Below are positions 15,577 to 23,645 of a stretch of DNA of 34,724 nucleotides, in pieces. The stretch covers positions 1 to 34,724 of the forward strand of contig CAIYVC010000161.1 of assembly GCA_903929535.1 (NCBI GenBank), in the 5' to 3' direction. The notes beneath the pieces were generated by a model. The model was not told the origin of the DNA. It was given only the letters and a program-made list of their open reading frames with translations, and ran no database searches. The DNA comes from an uncultured Caulobacteraceae bacterium (lineage in GTDB: Bacteria; Pseudomonadota; Alphaproteobacteria; Caulobacterales; Caulobacteraceae). The position numbers and the translations under genes were made by a program. Positions within the stretch are counted from its first letter, which is position 1. Each line of letters opens with the position of its first letter.

Positions 15577-16380
15577 CTACTGCTTCACGACGCCGGTGGT
15601 GGTCGAGCCGTCCGAATTGATCGGATTGCGGTTGTTCTGCTCGCAGACGTACTCCTGGATAACCCAGTCCGGTTTCAGATCGTAGGTGCGCTTGATCACC
15701 CAGGGCTTGGTGAAGGCCACCGGGTCGTCGATGGTCATGATGTCTTCCATCTGCGTCTTGGAGATGCGGCGGATGCGCTCGACCGTGTGCACCTTGTCGG
15801 AGTGCGGCGCGGCGGTCACGTCGTACACGACCGAGCCTTCGCCCATCATGCCCACGGTGTCGGCGACCAGGGTGTCGCCTTCCCAATGGCCGATCGAATG
15901 GCCCTGGAAGGTGGGGACCGCATCCCCTGGGGCGGGATGTTTGCGGCCGTCGGTGAAGATGCGCCGGACCGCGCTGGTTTCCTCCAGCAGGAAGTAGGTA
16001 ACTTCCGGCGTGACCACCCACTCATGCGGGTAGGGGATGACGATGGTCCGCGGCATGCCGCCCGGCAGGCAGTTGGCGTGCGGGTCGGTCGGGATGCCCT
16101 TCTTGTTGTCTTCCAGCAGCTTGACGTACTTGGCTTCCCACACGGCGTTGTAGGGCGGGTATTCGCGCATGTCCGCGGCGTTGGTCTTGCCGGCGTTGCG
16201 CGGATCAGTGAAGGCGCCCGGGTCGAATATGTTCCGCTCGTGGGGGTTCCATACGCCCTTCCAGTCCGGCAGCTTGTGCGCGGCGGCGGCCTTCTTGGCG
16301 GGTGCGTCGGCGGCCTGGGCAACGCACGCCACGCTCAGAACGGCGGCGGCGGTCAGCAGGGCGCTGGTGAAAGTCCTCAT
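15577..16380 (-). CDS. Secreted two-cysteine DLSG/HWEG-family protein, paralogue 3
   Basis: The 267-residue protein has a signal peptide (cleavage near AQA-AD, residue 23). The family start is divergent (LPDWKGVW, 37-44), followed by an insertion rich in Asn and Pro, then Cys104 (NCLPGGMPR), IPYP, GHSIGHWEGDTLVADTVG (160-177), IDDP (217-220), KPW and Cys246 (EYVCEQNNRNPINSDG). It is the most divergent member at the N-terminus but keeps both Cys and the HW segment. The function is unknown. It lies 77 bp downstream of receptor 3 on the same strand, with a terminator in between. The start follows GAGGAGA. Its expression probably depends on read-through from the receptor gene because only 34 bp lie between the terminator and the ATG. 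Confidence 0.85.
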   Translation of the reverse strand: MRTFTSALLTAAAVLSVACVAQAADAPAKKAAAAHKLPDWKGVWNPHERNIFDPGAFTDPRNAGKTNAADMREYPPYNAVWEAKYVKLLEDNKKGIPTDPHANCLPGGMPRTIVIPYPHEWVVTPEVTYFLLEETSAVRRIFTDGRKHPAPGDAVPTFQGHSIGHWEGDTLVADTVGMMGEGSVVYDVTAAPHSDKVHTVERIRRISKTQMEDIMTIDDPVAFTKPWVIKRTYDLKPDWVIQEYVCEQNNRNPINSDGSTTTGVVKQ

Positions 16381-16414
16381 GGTTTCTCCTCGGGGCGTAC
16401 CGGCGCCCGAATGC

Positions 16415-16448
16415 AAAAACCCCGGCGATCCTCGCGGAACCGCCGGGG
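16415..16448 (-). terminator. Terminator between receptor 3 and paralogue 3
   Basis: On the minus strand CCCCGGCG (16448-16441) pairs with CGCCGGGG (16427-16420) across 13 nt and is followed by five T (16419-16415). It lies 10 bp after the receptor stop and 34 bp before the next start on the same strand. Confidence 0.8.
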
Positions 16449-16457
16449 CGTTGTGGC

Positions 16458-19382
16458 TCAGTATTTGAAGCGGACGCCGACCCGGAACACGCGGCCGATC
16501 ACGTCGAAGGTCGAGCCGTTGTTGTTGGTGTTGCTGGAGCCGGGAGGCGGGGGAACGTCGAAGATGTTGTTGGCGATGCCGTAGACCTGCAGCTGGCGCC
16601 CGTCCTTGTTGATCACGTCGTAGCTCGCCGACATGTTGAAGTAGGTCGGGTTGGGCTGGTGGTTGATGTTGGTGCTGTTGGGCAGGGCCGGGTTGTAGCC
16701 GCGGTCGGTCGGATCCAGGAAGGTCGCGTCGATCAGGATGCCGTCGATGTAGCGGACCTGGGCGTCAAAGCTCCACCTGCCGATGTTGTAGTAGGTGTTG
16801 AAGTTCCAGGCCCAGAAGGGCTGCACCTGGCCGGCCCGGTCGATCACGCCGACGATCGAGGTGGTTTTCAGGTGGCGGGTGTTGGTGGCCTGGGCGTCGA
16901 AGCTGAGCGCGCCGGGGATGTGCAGGAAGTCGGGCGGCACGCGGTAGTTGGCCTCGATGTCGACCCCGTCGGTCTGCAGCTTGTTGAAGTTAAGCTCGCG
17001 CACCGTGATGCGGACCACGGTCTGACCGCTGAGTTCGATGTCCCCGCAAAGCGACTTGTCGCCGCCGGCGCCGTAGCACTGGTCGACGATCTGCTGCGGG
17101 GTGAGGGTGGCGATGACCTTGGCGATGTTGATGTTGAAATAGTCGACCGAGGCCCGGAAGCCCGGGATGAAGCGCGGCTGCAGGACAAAGCCGCCGGTGA
17201 TGGTGTCGGCCTCTTCGGGGATCAGCTTGGTGCTGCCGACCTGGGTCTGCAGGATCTGCCCGCTCAGGCCGGTGAAGGGGTTGATGATCGAGGCGAAGTT
17301 GCCCTGACCCTTCTGGTAGAGCTCGTTCAGGTTCGGCGCACGGATGTCGCGGGACTTGGTGGCGCGGAACTTGATGTCGTCGATCGGAGCGTAGGTGGCG
17401 CCGACCTTCCAGGTCGTCACCGCGCCGGACGTCGAGTAGTTGGTCTCGCGCACCGCGACGCTGGTGTCCAGTGAGCGGACCAGGGGCTTGTCCTTGAGGA
17501 TCGGTACGTCGACTTCACCGAAAAATTCCTCGTCGTGCACCTCGCCGTGGATGGGCTGGAAGGACGAGGTGTCCAACCGGCCGGCGCCCGAGGCGGTGCT
17601 GACGAAGCTGTCGACCCGGTTGCCGCGGTACTCAACGCCCGCCGCCACCGAAACCGGCCCCGCGGGCAGTGTGAACAGGTTGCCGTTGATCGAGGCCTGG
17701 CCGGCCAGTTCGGTCAGGGTCAGGTTGTTGATGCCGTAGGTCAGCACATAGTTGATCGCGGCCTGCGACGGCGAGCCCTGGCCGAAGATGTTGAACGGCA
17801 CGCAGCCCGGGGCCGCATTGTTAAGGGCCGTGCCCGGACGGCAGACGATGTTGCCGTTGGCGTCCCTGATCGAGTCGATGGCGGCGTTATAGTTCGGCTG
17901 GTCGGTCGCCTGGCCCTGGGAGACGTAGTGGGAGCGGCCGGTCTCGACGTAGGCGTCCCATTTCCAGTTGTCGCCGAACGACCCCTTCAGGCCCGCCACG
18001 CCCCGCACCAGGGCCAGCTTGGTGTAGCGCTTGTAGTAGCCGCCGCCGCGGCCGGTCTCGCCGTAGCCCGGATCGTCGGCGATGCGGCCCACGGTGATGG
18101 TCTTCAGATTGTTGGCGATCATCGCCGCCTTGACCGAGGCGGGCAGGAAGGCGTTGTCCTGCTGCACCGTGATCGCGCCGTCGTCACGCCGCTGGCCGGT
18201 CAGGCCGTTCTTGCGCGAGGCGCCCTCCGACAGCTCCACGTAACCGGTGATGTTGTTGGTGATGTCGTAAGACCCCCGCAGGAGGCTCGAATGACGCTCC
18301 AGGGCGTCGGCCAGGTGCGAGCCGCCGTTGATGGTCGTTTCGGCGTTGGTGGTGTTGGCCCCCTGCAGCATCTGGTTGCCGGCCACGATCGGGCCCAGCA
18401 CGAAGGGCGTCGTCGAAACCCCGCCGCCGGGCAGGAAGTAGGTGCCGGCCAAGGGACCGCCGACGATGATGCCGCCCGCGGTCATGCGGTTGGAGACGAT
18501 CACGCCGTTGGAGGTGATCTTGGCCGGAAGGCCCGCCGCGCGGGTCGGCGACAGGACCAGCGAGCCCGGGTTCAGCTGGCCCCAGGCGCGGGTCCGCATC
18601 GGGTCGCCGGCCCCGCCGTTATTGACGTAATCGATACCGGCGATGATGTGGCCGCGGCCCTGCGCGAAGGACGTCCCCGCGCCGATGTTGAAGTTGTACT
18701 CGCGGTAGTCGCTCTTGTCGGTTTCCTCGTAGCCGATGTTGCCCTGAACCCCTTGGAGCTTGTCCTTGAGGATCAGGTTGACCACGCCGGCGACGGCGTC
18801 CGAGCCCCAGGCCGCCGAGGCGCCGCCGGTGACCACTTCGGTCCGGTCCAGCAGGCTGGTGGGGATCATGTTGATGTCGACCTGCATATTGGCCGTGGTC
18901 GGCACGAAGCGGCGCCCGTCCACCAGGACCAGGGTGCGCGCGACGCCGAGGGAATCGTTGCCGTTCAGGCCGCGCAGGTCGAGGAAGGTGCCGCCCGGGA
19001 AGCCCGAAGACCGGGTCGTCGCTGTCGCCGTGTGCGTCGCCCGGAACGCGGGAACCTCGTTCAACACTTCAGCCACGTTGGTCGCGCCGCGCGCCTGGAT
19101 CAGCTGGGCGCTGACCACGGTGGTCGGGGTCGGGGCGGCGAAGCCGCTGCGGGCCCGCGAGGCGGTGACCACGACCTCTTCAAGGCCGCTGTTTGACTTT
19201 GGCGCGGCGGCCGTGGCGATGGCGGCGGGCGCAGCCGCCGTGTTCTGCAGGGCCACGGGAATCACCGTGGCTGTCGAGACGGGCCCTTCCGCCGATTGTG
19301 CGAATGCGCTGGAGACGCCGACGAGAGACAGGGCCGCGACGCCGCCTAGCAGGCGCGCGGAAAAGCTTGCCCGATTGGACAT
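16458..19382 (-). CDS. TonB-dependent receptor without STN domain (receptor 3)
   Basis: The 974-residue receptor has a signal peptide ending SSAFA-Q (residue 28), a low-complexity Ala/Thr/Pro linker of about 40 residues, a TonB box (EEVVVTASR, about 68-76), a plug with LVLVDGRRFVP and TGGASAAWGSDAVAGVVN, and a long barrel ending in the aromatic VGVRFKY. There is no STN domain, so it should not signal. It is a close relative of receptor 4 (same TASR-x-RSGF and APTPTTVV start, same plug and barrel motifs), which does carry STN. It is preceded by GlcG-like and paralogue genes on the same strand and followed by paralogue 3, which suggests a co-regulated uptake set. GGGAGGAATT lies before the ATG inside a possible RNA switch. 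The ligand is unknown. Confidence 0.93.
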   Translation of the reverse strand: MSNRASFSARLLGGVAALSLVGVSSAFAQSAEGPVSTATVIPVALQNTAAAPAAIATAAAPKSNSGLEEVVVTASRARSGFAAPTPTTVVSAQLIQARGATNVAEVLNEVPAFRATHTATATTRSSGFPGGTFLDLRGLNGNDSLGVARTLVLVDGRRFVPTTANMQVDINMIPTSLLDRTEVVTGGASAAWGSDAVAGVVNLILKDKLQGVQGNIGYEETDKSDYREYNFNIGAGTSFAQGRGHIIAGIDYVNNGGAGDPMRTRAWGQLNPGSLVLSPTRAAGLPAKITSNGVIVSNRMTAGGIIVGGPLAGTYFLPGGGVSTTPFVLGPIVAGNQMLQGANTTNAETTINGGSHLADALERHSSLLRGSYDITNNITGYVELSEGASRKNGLTGQRRDDGAITVQQDNAFLPASVKAAMIANNLKTITVGRIADDPGYGETGRGGGYYKRYTKLALVRGVAGLKGSFGDNWKWDAYVETGRSHYVSQGQATDQPNYNAAIDSIRDANGNIVCRPGTALNNAAPGCVPFNIFGQGSPSQAAINYVLTYGINNLTLTELAGQASINGNLFTLPAGPVSVAAGVEYRGNRVDSFVSTASGAGRLDTSSFQPIHGEVHDEEFFGEVDVPILKDKPLVRSLDTSVAVRETNYSTSGAVTTWKVGATYAPIDDIKFRATKSRDIRAPNLNELYQKGQGNFASIINPFTGLSGQILQTQVGSTKLIPEEADTITGGFVLQPRFIPGFRASVDYFNINIAKVIATLTPQQIVDQCYGAGGDKSLCGDIELSGQTVVRITVRELNFNKLQTDGVDIEANYRVPPDFLHIPGALSFDAQATNTRHLKTTSIVGVIDRAGQVQPFWAWNFNTYYNIGRWSFDAQVRYIDGILIDATFLDPTDRGYNPALPNSTNINHQPNPTYFNMSASYDVINKDGRQLQVYGIANNIFDVPPPPGSSNTNNNGSTFDVIGRVFRVGVRFKY

Positions 19383-19391
19383 TATTCAATT

Positions 19392-19418
19392 CCTCCCGAT
19401 GGGGAGGTTTATCCTCCC
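19392..19418 (-). promoter_or_regulatory. Three-armed GGGAGG/CCTCCC leader element covering the Shine-Dalgarno site
   Basis: On the minus strand the order is GGGAGG, ATAAA, CCTCCC, CATC, GGGAGG, then 9 nt and the ATG at 19382. The middle CCTCCC can pair with the upstream GGGAGG (leaving the ribosome site free) or with the ribosome site itself (blocking it), but not both. This is the geometry of a two-state translational switch. Confidence 0.5.
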
Positions 19419-19581
19419 TTGTCCTTATTTGACGTTTTACGCCGTGGGCTTCCTCAGCGGCTTTGTGAAGAATCTGTGGCTATCGAATATTGGATTTTCC
19501 ATAGGCGTACGCCCACGAAGGCGGCTTCTATTCGCCGACGCGGCCCGAAACGCTGTATACAGCGCCGGATTTGCCTGGAAT

Positions 19582-20109
19582 TTACTTTACGGCGTCGGCC
19601 GCCATCTGAGCCAGGACCTCATCGCCGCCGCCGGTCACGCCCACCGCGCCGATGACATGGCCGTTGACGATGATCGGCACGCCGCCGCCGGTCGGGAACA
19701 CGTCCTTGAACGCCAGGATGAAGTTTTCGCCGTTGAGCATGCGGTCGCGGTCGAAGGTGGTGGAGCGGGTCAGGCGGGCGGCCGACTTGGCCTTGCTCAC
19801 CGCCATGTCGTAGGACGCGTAGTTGGCGCCGGTGCCCTTCTCATAGATCACCAGCTCGCCGCTCGGCTCGACGATGGCGAAGGTCACGGCGGGCAGCTTG
19901 CGGCGCGCGATCTCCGCGTCCAGGACGGCGGCGGCCTTCTTGGCCTGTTCCAGGCTGATCGGCATGCCGTAGGGGATGGTCGGCGAGCCCTTCAGAGGCG
20001 CTCGGCCGGTGACCGGTGCGATCGGGGTCGAAGCGGCCGGAGTCTGGGCCTGGGCCTGGACCGCTAGAAGGCAGCCGGCGACAGCGATCGCCATCACTTG
20101 AACGCGCAT
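19582..20109 (-). CDS. Periplasmic GlcG/HbpS-like (possible haem-binding) protein
   Basis: The 175-residue protein has a signal peptide (cleavage near VQAQA-QT, residue 21). The mature domain matches the GlcG/HbpS fold family: SLEQAKKAAAVLDAEIARRK (about 52-71), then FAIVEPSGELVIYEKGTGA and the Gly-rich end NGHVIGAVGVTGGGDEVLAQ. Members bind haem or related cofactors in some organisms, and others are accessory proteins of catabolic clusters with no proven role. The haem ligand is not obvious here, so function is uncertain. It lies 78 bp after paralogue 4 and 199 bp before receptor 3, all on the minus strand. GGGAGGAC sits before the ATG. Confidence 0.85.
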   Translation of the reverse strand: MRVQVMAIAVAGCLLAVQAQAQTPAASTPIAPVTGRAPLKGSPTIPYGMPISLEQAKKAAAVLDAEIARRKLPAVTFAIVEPSGELVIYEKGTGANYASYDMAVSKAKSAARLTRSTTFDRDRMLNGENFILAFKDVFPTGGGVPIIVNGHVIGAVGVTGGGDEVLAQMAADAVK

Positions 20110-20187
20110 TTTGTCCTCCCGTTTTTCTCGCGCTCGAGGCGCGTCGATTGTTTGTCCGTTGTCCGCCGCCCGTCCGGGGCGCCGTGG

Positions 20188-20865
20188 TCACATCTTATGA
20201 TTGCGCACGCAGATCGACTCTTCCAGGTCCATGCCCTTCTGCCTCTTGTAGCTGACGCGGGTGCTCCAGGGGGCGGTGAAGGTCTTCGGATCGTCGATGG
20301 TGATCAGGTCGCTCAGGGTCTTGCCGTCCTTGGAAAGGCTGATCCGCTCGATGACCTTCATCTGGTCGGAGTGGGGCAGCCCCGCCCGGTCCAGCCAGGT
20401 CAGATCGTTGAAGCCGACCGTTTCCGCCACCAGGGTCGAGCCCTGCCAATGGGCGATCGAATGGCCCAGCCAGGTCGGGTCGGGATCCGTGGGGTGGGTC
20501 CCGCCGACATAGATCAGCCGGAAGGTGTGGTTGCCCTGCTGCACCATGCTCACCTGCTTGGCGCTCTGCACCACCAGCATCGGGTAGGGTGCGAACATCA
20601 TGCGGGGGACGCCGTAGGGCTTGCACTCGTCCAGGGGGTCGCCGACGGCGCTCCCGGCGGCGCGGTCCGCCATCCGCTTCTGATAGACGGCCGCGGCGGC
20701 AGGCTGCAGCGGCGGGGTCTGGCCCTTGGTGGTCTTCAGTTGGCCGACGAAGGCCGGCACGCGCCAAAGTCCGGTGAAGTCCGGCGTCGCCGCAAAGGCG
20801 GATCCCCCGAGGGCGCTCAAGGCGATTGCCGCGATGGCGGCCTTGCGGACGGTGTTCGTGATCAT
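20188..20865 (-). CDS. Secreted two-cysteine DLSG/HWEG-family protein, paralogue 4
   Basis: The 225-residue protein has a signal peptide ending GSAFA-AT (residue 25). The domain runs TPDFTGLW (27-34), Cys81 (ECKPYGVPR), APYP, GHSIAHWQGSTLVAETVG (134-151), IDDP (190-193), APW and Cys219 (EESICVRN), ending six residues later without the NNRNP tail of paralogues 3 and 5. It is the shortest member. The function is unknown. The chosen ATG has GGAAG upstream. An ATG 9 codons earlier (20892) overlaps the stop of paralogue 5 as TGATG but has no ribosome-binding site of its own and lengthens the signal peptide; coupling from paralogue 5 could still make it the real start. Confidence 0.85.
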   Translation of the reverse strand: MITNTVRKAAIAAIALSALGGSAFAATPDFTGLWRVPAFVGQLKTTKGQTPPLQPAAAAVYQKRMADRAAGSAVGDPLDECKPYGVPRMMFAPYPMLVVQSAKQVSMVQQGNHTFRLIYVGGTHPTDPDPTWLGHSIAHWQGSTLVAETVGFNDLTWLDRAGLPHSDQMKVIERISLSKDGKTLSDLITIDDPKTFTAPWSTRVSYKRQKGMDLEESICVRNHKM

Positions 20866-20891
20866 CTGTCTGGCTTCCAGTCGCGTGCGCA

Positions 20892-21707
20892 TCAGTGGCC
20901 GGCGGTGCGGCCGTCGGCGGTCACCGGATTGCGGTTGTTTTCCTCGCAGGAGTATTCCGTCAGCGTGATGTCGGGCCGCCAGGCCATCACCTCGCGCGAG
21001 CTCCAGGGCTTGGTGTAGGCGATCGGGTCGTCGAAGGTCAGGGTGTCTTCCAGCAGCGACCCCTCGTCGATCTTGCGCAGCCGCTCGGTGACCTTCAGCT
21101 GGGTGGAGTGGGGCGTGCCCGCTTCGTCGAGGATGGCGGAGTCGTCCAGGCCGTTGGTCTCCACCACCAGCGTATCGCCGTCCCAGTGGCCCACCGAATA
21201 GCCCATCATGGTGATCTTGGGGTGCTTGGGCAGCGGCTGGTTCATGTGCACCAGCCGGATGTTGTGGTTCACCTCGAACAGCATGGTGATCACCTTGGGG
21301 CCCAGGACGATCTGCACCGGATAGGGCGCGATCATGATCCGCGGCACCCCGTGCGGGACGCAGCTGGTGGAGGGGTCGGCGACCGGGGCGTTGTTGATCA
21401 TGCCCTTGTAGTGCAGGTCCCAGCGCTCCCGGCCCCAGGCAGTGAAGGGCGGCTCCTGATGCGGCTTCTGCGGCCACATCACCTGGCCGATGGAGGGGTT
21501 CTTGCTGTTGGCGGGCGTGCGGATGGCCAGGTCCGCGTTCATGCGGATTTCCTGGGTGATGAACCAGACGCCGGAGATGTCGCGTGGCGCAGACTTGTTG
21601 ACGATGCGCGGGGCGGGGGTCTGGGCCTGGGCCTGAGGGAGCGCGACACTGGCGGCGCCGAGGACGGCCGTCACTAAAGCGGCTGCGGTTTTCGAGCCCA
21701 TGCCCAT
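20892..21707 (-). CDS. Secreted two-cysteine DLSG/HWEG-family protein, paralogue 5
   Basis: The 271-residue protein has a signal peptide ending QAQA-QT (residue 28). The domain runs PRDISGVW (41-48), an insertion with WPQKPHQEPPFTAWGRERWD (79-98), Cys116 (SCVPHGVPR), APYPVQI, GYSVGHWDGDTLVVETNG (169-186), FDDP, KPW and Cys254 (EYSCEENNRNP). It is closest to paralogue 1 in the middle region (PVQI and FEVNHN segments). The function is unknown. The GGGGAGAAGAG site supports this start. It lies 169 bp after FecR of module 2 on the same strand and directly before paralogue 4, with which it is probably cotranscribed. Confidence 0.85.
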   Translation of the reverse strand: MGMGSKTAAALVTAVLGAASVALPQAQAQTPAPRIVNKSAPRDISGVWFITQEIRMNADLAIRTPANSKNPSIGQVMWPQKPHQEPPFTAWGRERWDLHYKGMINNAPVADPSTSCVPHGVPRIMIAPYPVQIVLGPKVITMLFEVNHNIRLVHMNQPLPKHPKITMMGYSVGHWDGDTLVVETNGLDDSAILDEAGTPHSTQLKVTERLRKIDEGSLLEDTLTFDDPIAYTKPWSSREVMAWRPDITLTEYSCEENNRNPVTADGRTAGH

Positions 21708-21876
21708 CGTCTCTTCTCCCCTGCTTGGTCGACAGCACGGAGAGCCTAGTGGCTTGGCCGAACTGTTGAAGTCTTCTTCTGATAGGTCGTCGGCGCGCTG
21801 TCGGCGCCTCGGTATAATGACGTGCGCCGCGGCGCTCTTCCTCAGCAATCGCTTGCCGGGCCTGACGCAAAGGGCG

Positions 21877-22824
21877 TCAGGGCTCGGTCGGGGCCGCCTT
21901 GGCGAGAAGGATGATTTCGTCGGAGCGCGACCGCGCCTCAATGGGCAGCAGCCCCGAGGCCGAGGTGGCGAAGGCTTCGGCGTCTCCCAACCGGTAGGTC
22001 CCGCTCAGCCTCATGTCGCCGACCGCCGCATCGCCGATGACCAGATGGCGGCGGCTGTAGCGGTTCATTTCCGCCACCACGTCCTTCAGCGGCCGGTTCT
22101 CGAACACGGTCCGCCCGTCTTCCCAGGCGCTTTGCGATTCCAGGTCGGGCCGGTCGGCCACGGCCCGCCCGGCGCTGAAGACGATCCGGTCGCCCGGGGT
22201 CATCGTGCGGCGGCCGGTGGGGTCCGTCACCAGGACCTTGCCCTGGGTCAGCAGCACGCTGGCCTGATCGCTGGTGAGGCCGACATCGAACGCCGTGCCG
22301 ACCGCCGTTACCTGCTGGCGGCCCACCGACACCACGAACGGGCGGGTTTCGTCATGGGCCACCTCGAAATGGGCCCTGCCCTTGATCAGGGTGATCTCGC
22401 GGCGATGCCGCTTCAGGGTGACCTGGACGGAGGTGGCTGTGTCCAGCAGCATGGTGGAGCCGTCGGCCAGGGCGATACGGCGCTGCTCGCCAAGCTTGGT
22501 GGTGAAGGTGTCCGGGCGCGGGAGCATGGCGGCCAGGCCGACCGCTACCGCCAGGGCCGCGGCCAGCGCTCCGGCCAGCACGTAGCGCTCGCGCTCGCGC
22601 TTGCGCCGCCGCAGCATTTTGCCGGCGGGCATGTTGACCAGATCGCCCCGCGCGATCTCCCAGGCCGTGTTGACCAGGTCGAAGGCCTTCTGGTGACGCG
22701 GGTCTTCGCGCAACCACGCCCGGAAGCCGGAATCGTCCAGAGGCGTGCGTTCGTCCGAACACAACCGGGCAAGCCAGGCGGCGGCCTGGGCCCTGATCAC
22801 TGCGTCGGAGGCGCTCCGGCTCAC
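21877..22824 (-). CDS. FecR-type anti-sigma regulator (module 2)
   Basis: The 315-residue protein starts at GTG overlapping the sigma factor stop as GTGA, so the two are translationally coupled. It has the cytoplasmic domain (about 10-60, AAAWLARL with FRAWLREDPRHQKAFD), a basic patch RRRKRERER before one membrane segment (about 81-100) and the periplasmic FecR domain with IALADGSTMLLDTATSV (117-133) and GRAHFEVAHDETRPFVVSV (149-167). The C-terminal part (FENRPLKDVVAEMNRYSRRH) is the usual receptor-contact region. It should restrain the sigma factor encoded just before it and respond to receptor 4. Genes for paralogues 5 and 4, the GlcG-like protein and receptor 3 follow. Confidence 0.93.
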   Translation of the reverse strand: MSRSASDAVIRAQAAAWLARLCSDERTPLDDSGFRAWLREDPRHQKAFDLVNTAWEIARGDLVNMPAGKMLRRRKRERERYVLAGALAAALAVAVGLAAMLPRPDTFTTKLGEQRRIALADGSTMLLDTATSVQVTLKRHRREITLIKGRAHFEVAHDETRPFVVSVGRQQVTAVGTAFDVGLTSDQASVLLTQGKVLVTDPTGRRTMTPGDRIVFSAGRAVADRPDLESQSAWEDGRTVFENRPLKDVVAEMNRYSRRHLVIGDAAVGDMRLSGTYRLGDAEAFATSASGLLPIEARSRSDEIILLAKAAPTEP

Positions 22825-23312
22825 CAGTCTTCCTTCATCCTCTCGGCGAGAAACAGCGCGGCTTTGGCCACGTGCTTTTCAACTGCGCTGACCGTCACCC
22901 CGAGTCTCTGGGCGATCTCGCGGTACTTCAATTCCTCGACCCGGTGCATCAGCAGAACCTCTCTAGTGCGAGGGCTTAGCTGATCCAACGCTTCGCGTAC
23001 CCGACTTAGACGAGTTCGCGCGGCAAGAACCTCATCTTGCAGTGGCCGATCATCGCGCATTGCCAGGGATTCAGGGTCCATGCAGTCGATGTGCCGGCGC
23101 ACGGCCTGCTTGCGGCGGTCGTCATGGGCGAGGTTTATGGCGACTCGGACGAGGAAGGCGTTGGGGTTTTCGACCGGCCCGCGGGTCCGGTATTCCTCCA
23201 GCTTTATGAAGGCCGCTTGGAGCAGATCTTCGGGATCGCGCGCGCCGGTCGCCGATGCGATCCGGCGCAACAGGTTTCGCCAGCGCGCCCTATCAGGAAC
23301 GTAGGCATCCAT
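22821..23312 (-). CDS. ECF sigma factor, FecI type (module 2)
   Basis: The 163-residue protein has region 2 (about 10-75, DPEDLLQAAFIKLEEY and NAFLVRVAINLAHDDRR) and region 4 (about 110-158, LSPRTREVLLMHRVEELKYR then EIAQRLGVTVSAVEKHVAKA), the length and layout of FecI-like factors. It overlaps FecR by 4 nt. Receptor 4, with an STN domain, ends 333 bp upstream on the same strand. The frame is open further upstream, but the family domain starts at this ATG with GGGGGAAG in front, although spacing is short. Third-position GC is lower than in most of the window. Likely targets are its own neighbours on the minus strand. Confidence 0.92.
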   Translation of the reverse strand: MDAYVPDRARWRNLLRRIASATGARDPEDLLQAAFIKLEEYRTRGPVENPNAFLVRVAINLAHDDRRKQAVRRHIDCMDPESLAMRDDRPLQDEVLAARTRLSRVREALDQLSPRTREVLLMHRVEELKYREIAQRLGVTVSAVEKHVAKAALFLAERMKEDW

Positions 23313-23645
23313 GCTTCCCCCTGACGCCCACCATTTGCTGAACGCAATATTTGTGCGGGCGCGGGTAGATAATTCTGAATATTGAAATTCGGCAAGCTGG
23401 ATCGGACGATATTGCCGACTTTTTCGACGCAATCGCCAATAATGGCAGCTTGTGAAGACGTGTCGTGACGTATCAACTTCGACTGTGGTCGAGGATGAAT
23501 GGCGGAGTCGTAAAAGCCAGGACAATTACTTGGCGTCAAAGCAGAGACGCCCTTGGCGAAAATCGCTCGGCGCGAGCAGACAGCCTATCGGCGACAAGCT
23601 GTCTGCGTCAACGCACCGTATGAACGCGTTCCTCTCGATGAGCCC
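23313..23645. other. Low-GC intergenic region between receptor 4 and sigma factor 2
   Basis: No gene is visible in these 333 bp. The stretch is clearly more AT-rich (for example tagataattctgaatattgaaattc at about 23367) and should hold the promoter of the sigma factor/FecR pair. It contains a perfect inverted repeat at 23576-23606. Confidence 0.6.
23576..23606. promoter_or_regulatory. Perfect 9-bp inverted repeat after receptor 4
   Basis: GCAGACAGC at 23576-23584 and GCTGTCTGC at 23598-23606 are separated by 13 nt, 40 bp beyond the receptor 4 stop in its direction of transcription. There is no T-run, so it is a candidate mRNA 3' hairpin, Rho-dependent end or operator. Confidence 0.4.

Noticed and set aside
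17535-19196. Long open frame of about 553 codons on the plus strand opposite receptor 3
   Set aside because: It is exactly antisense to a clear TonB receptor, has no recognisable domain and its composition (Val, Gly, Arg, Asp, His rich) is what a GC-rich reverse frame gives.
5584-21707. Lipoprotein status for the two-cysteine family because some signal peptides contain Cys
   Set aside because: Cys in the signals of paralogues 2 (13-14) and 3 (19) do not fit a good lipobox and are followed by typical signal peptidase I sites; the others have no Cys there.
20893-21870. Upstream extension of paralogue 4 to give a 560-codon frame
   Set aside because: It would run through paralogue 5 in another frame; a signal peptide starts at 20865 (or 20892).
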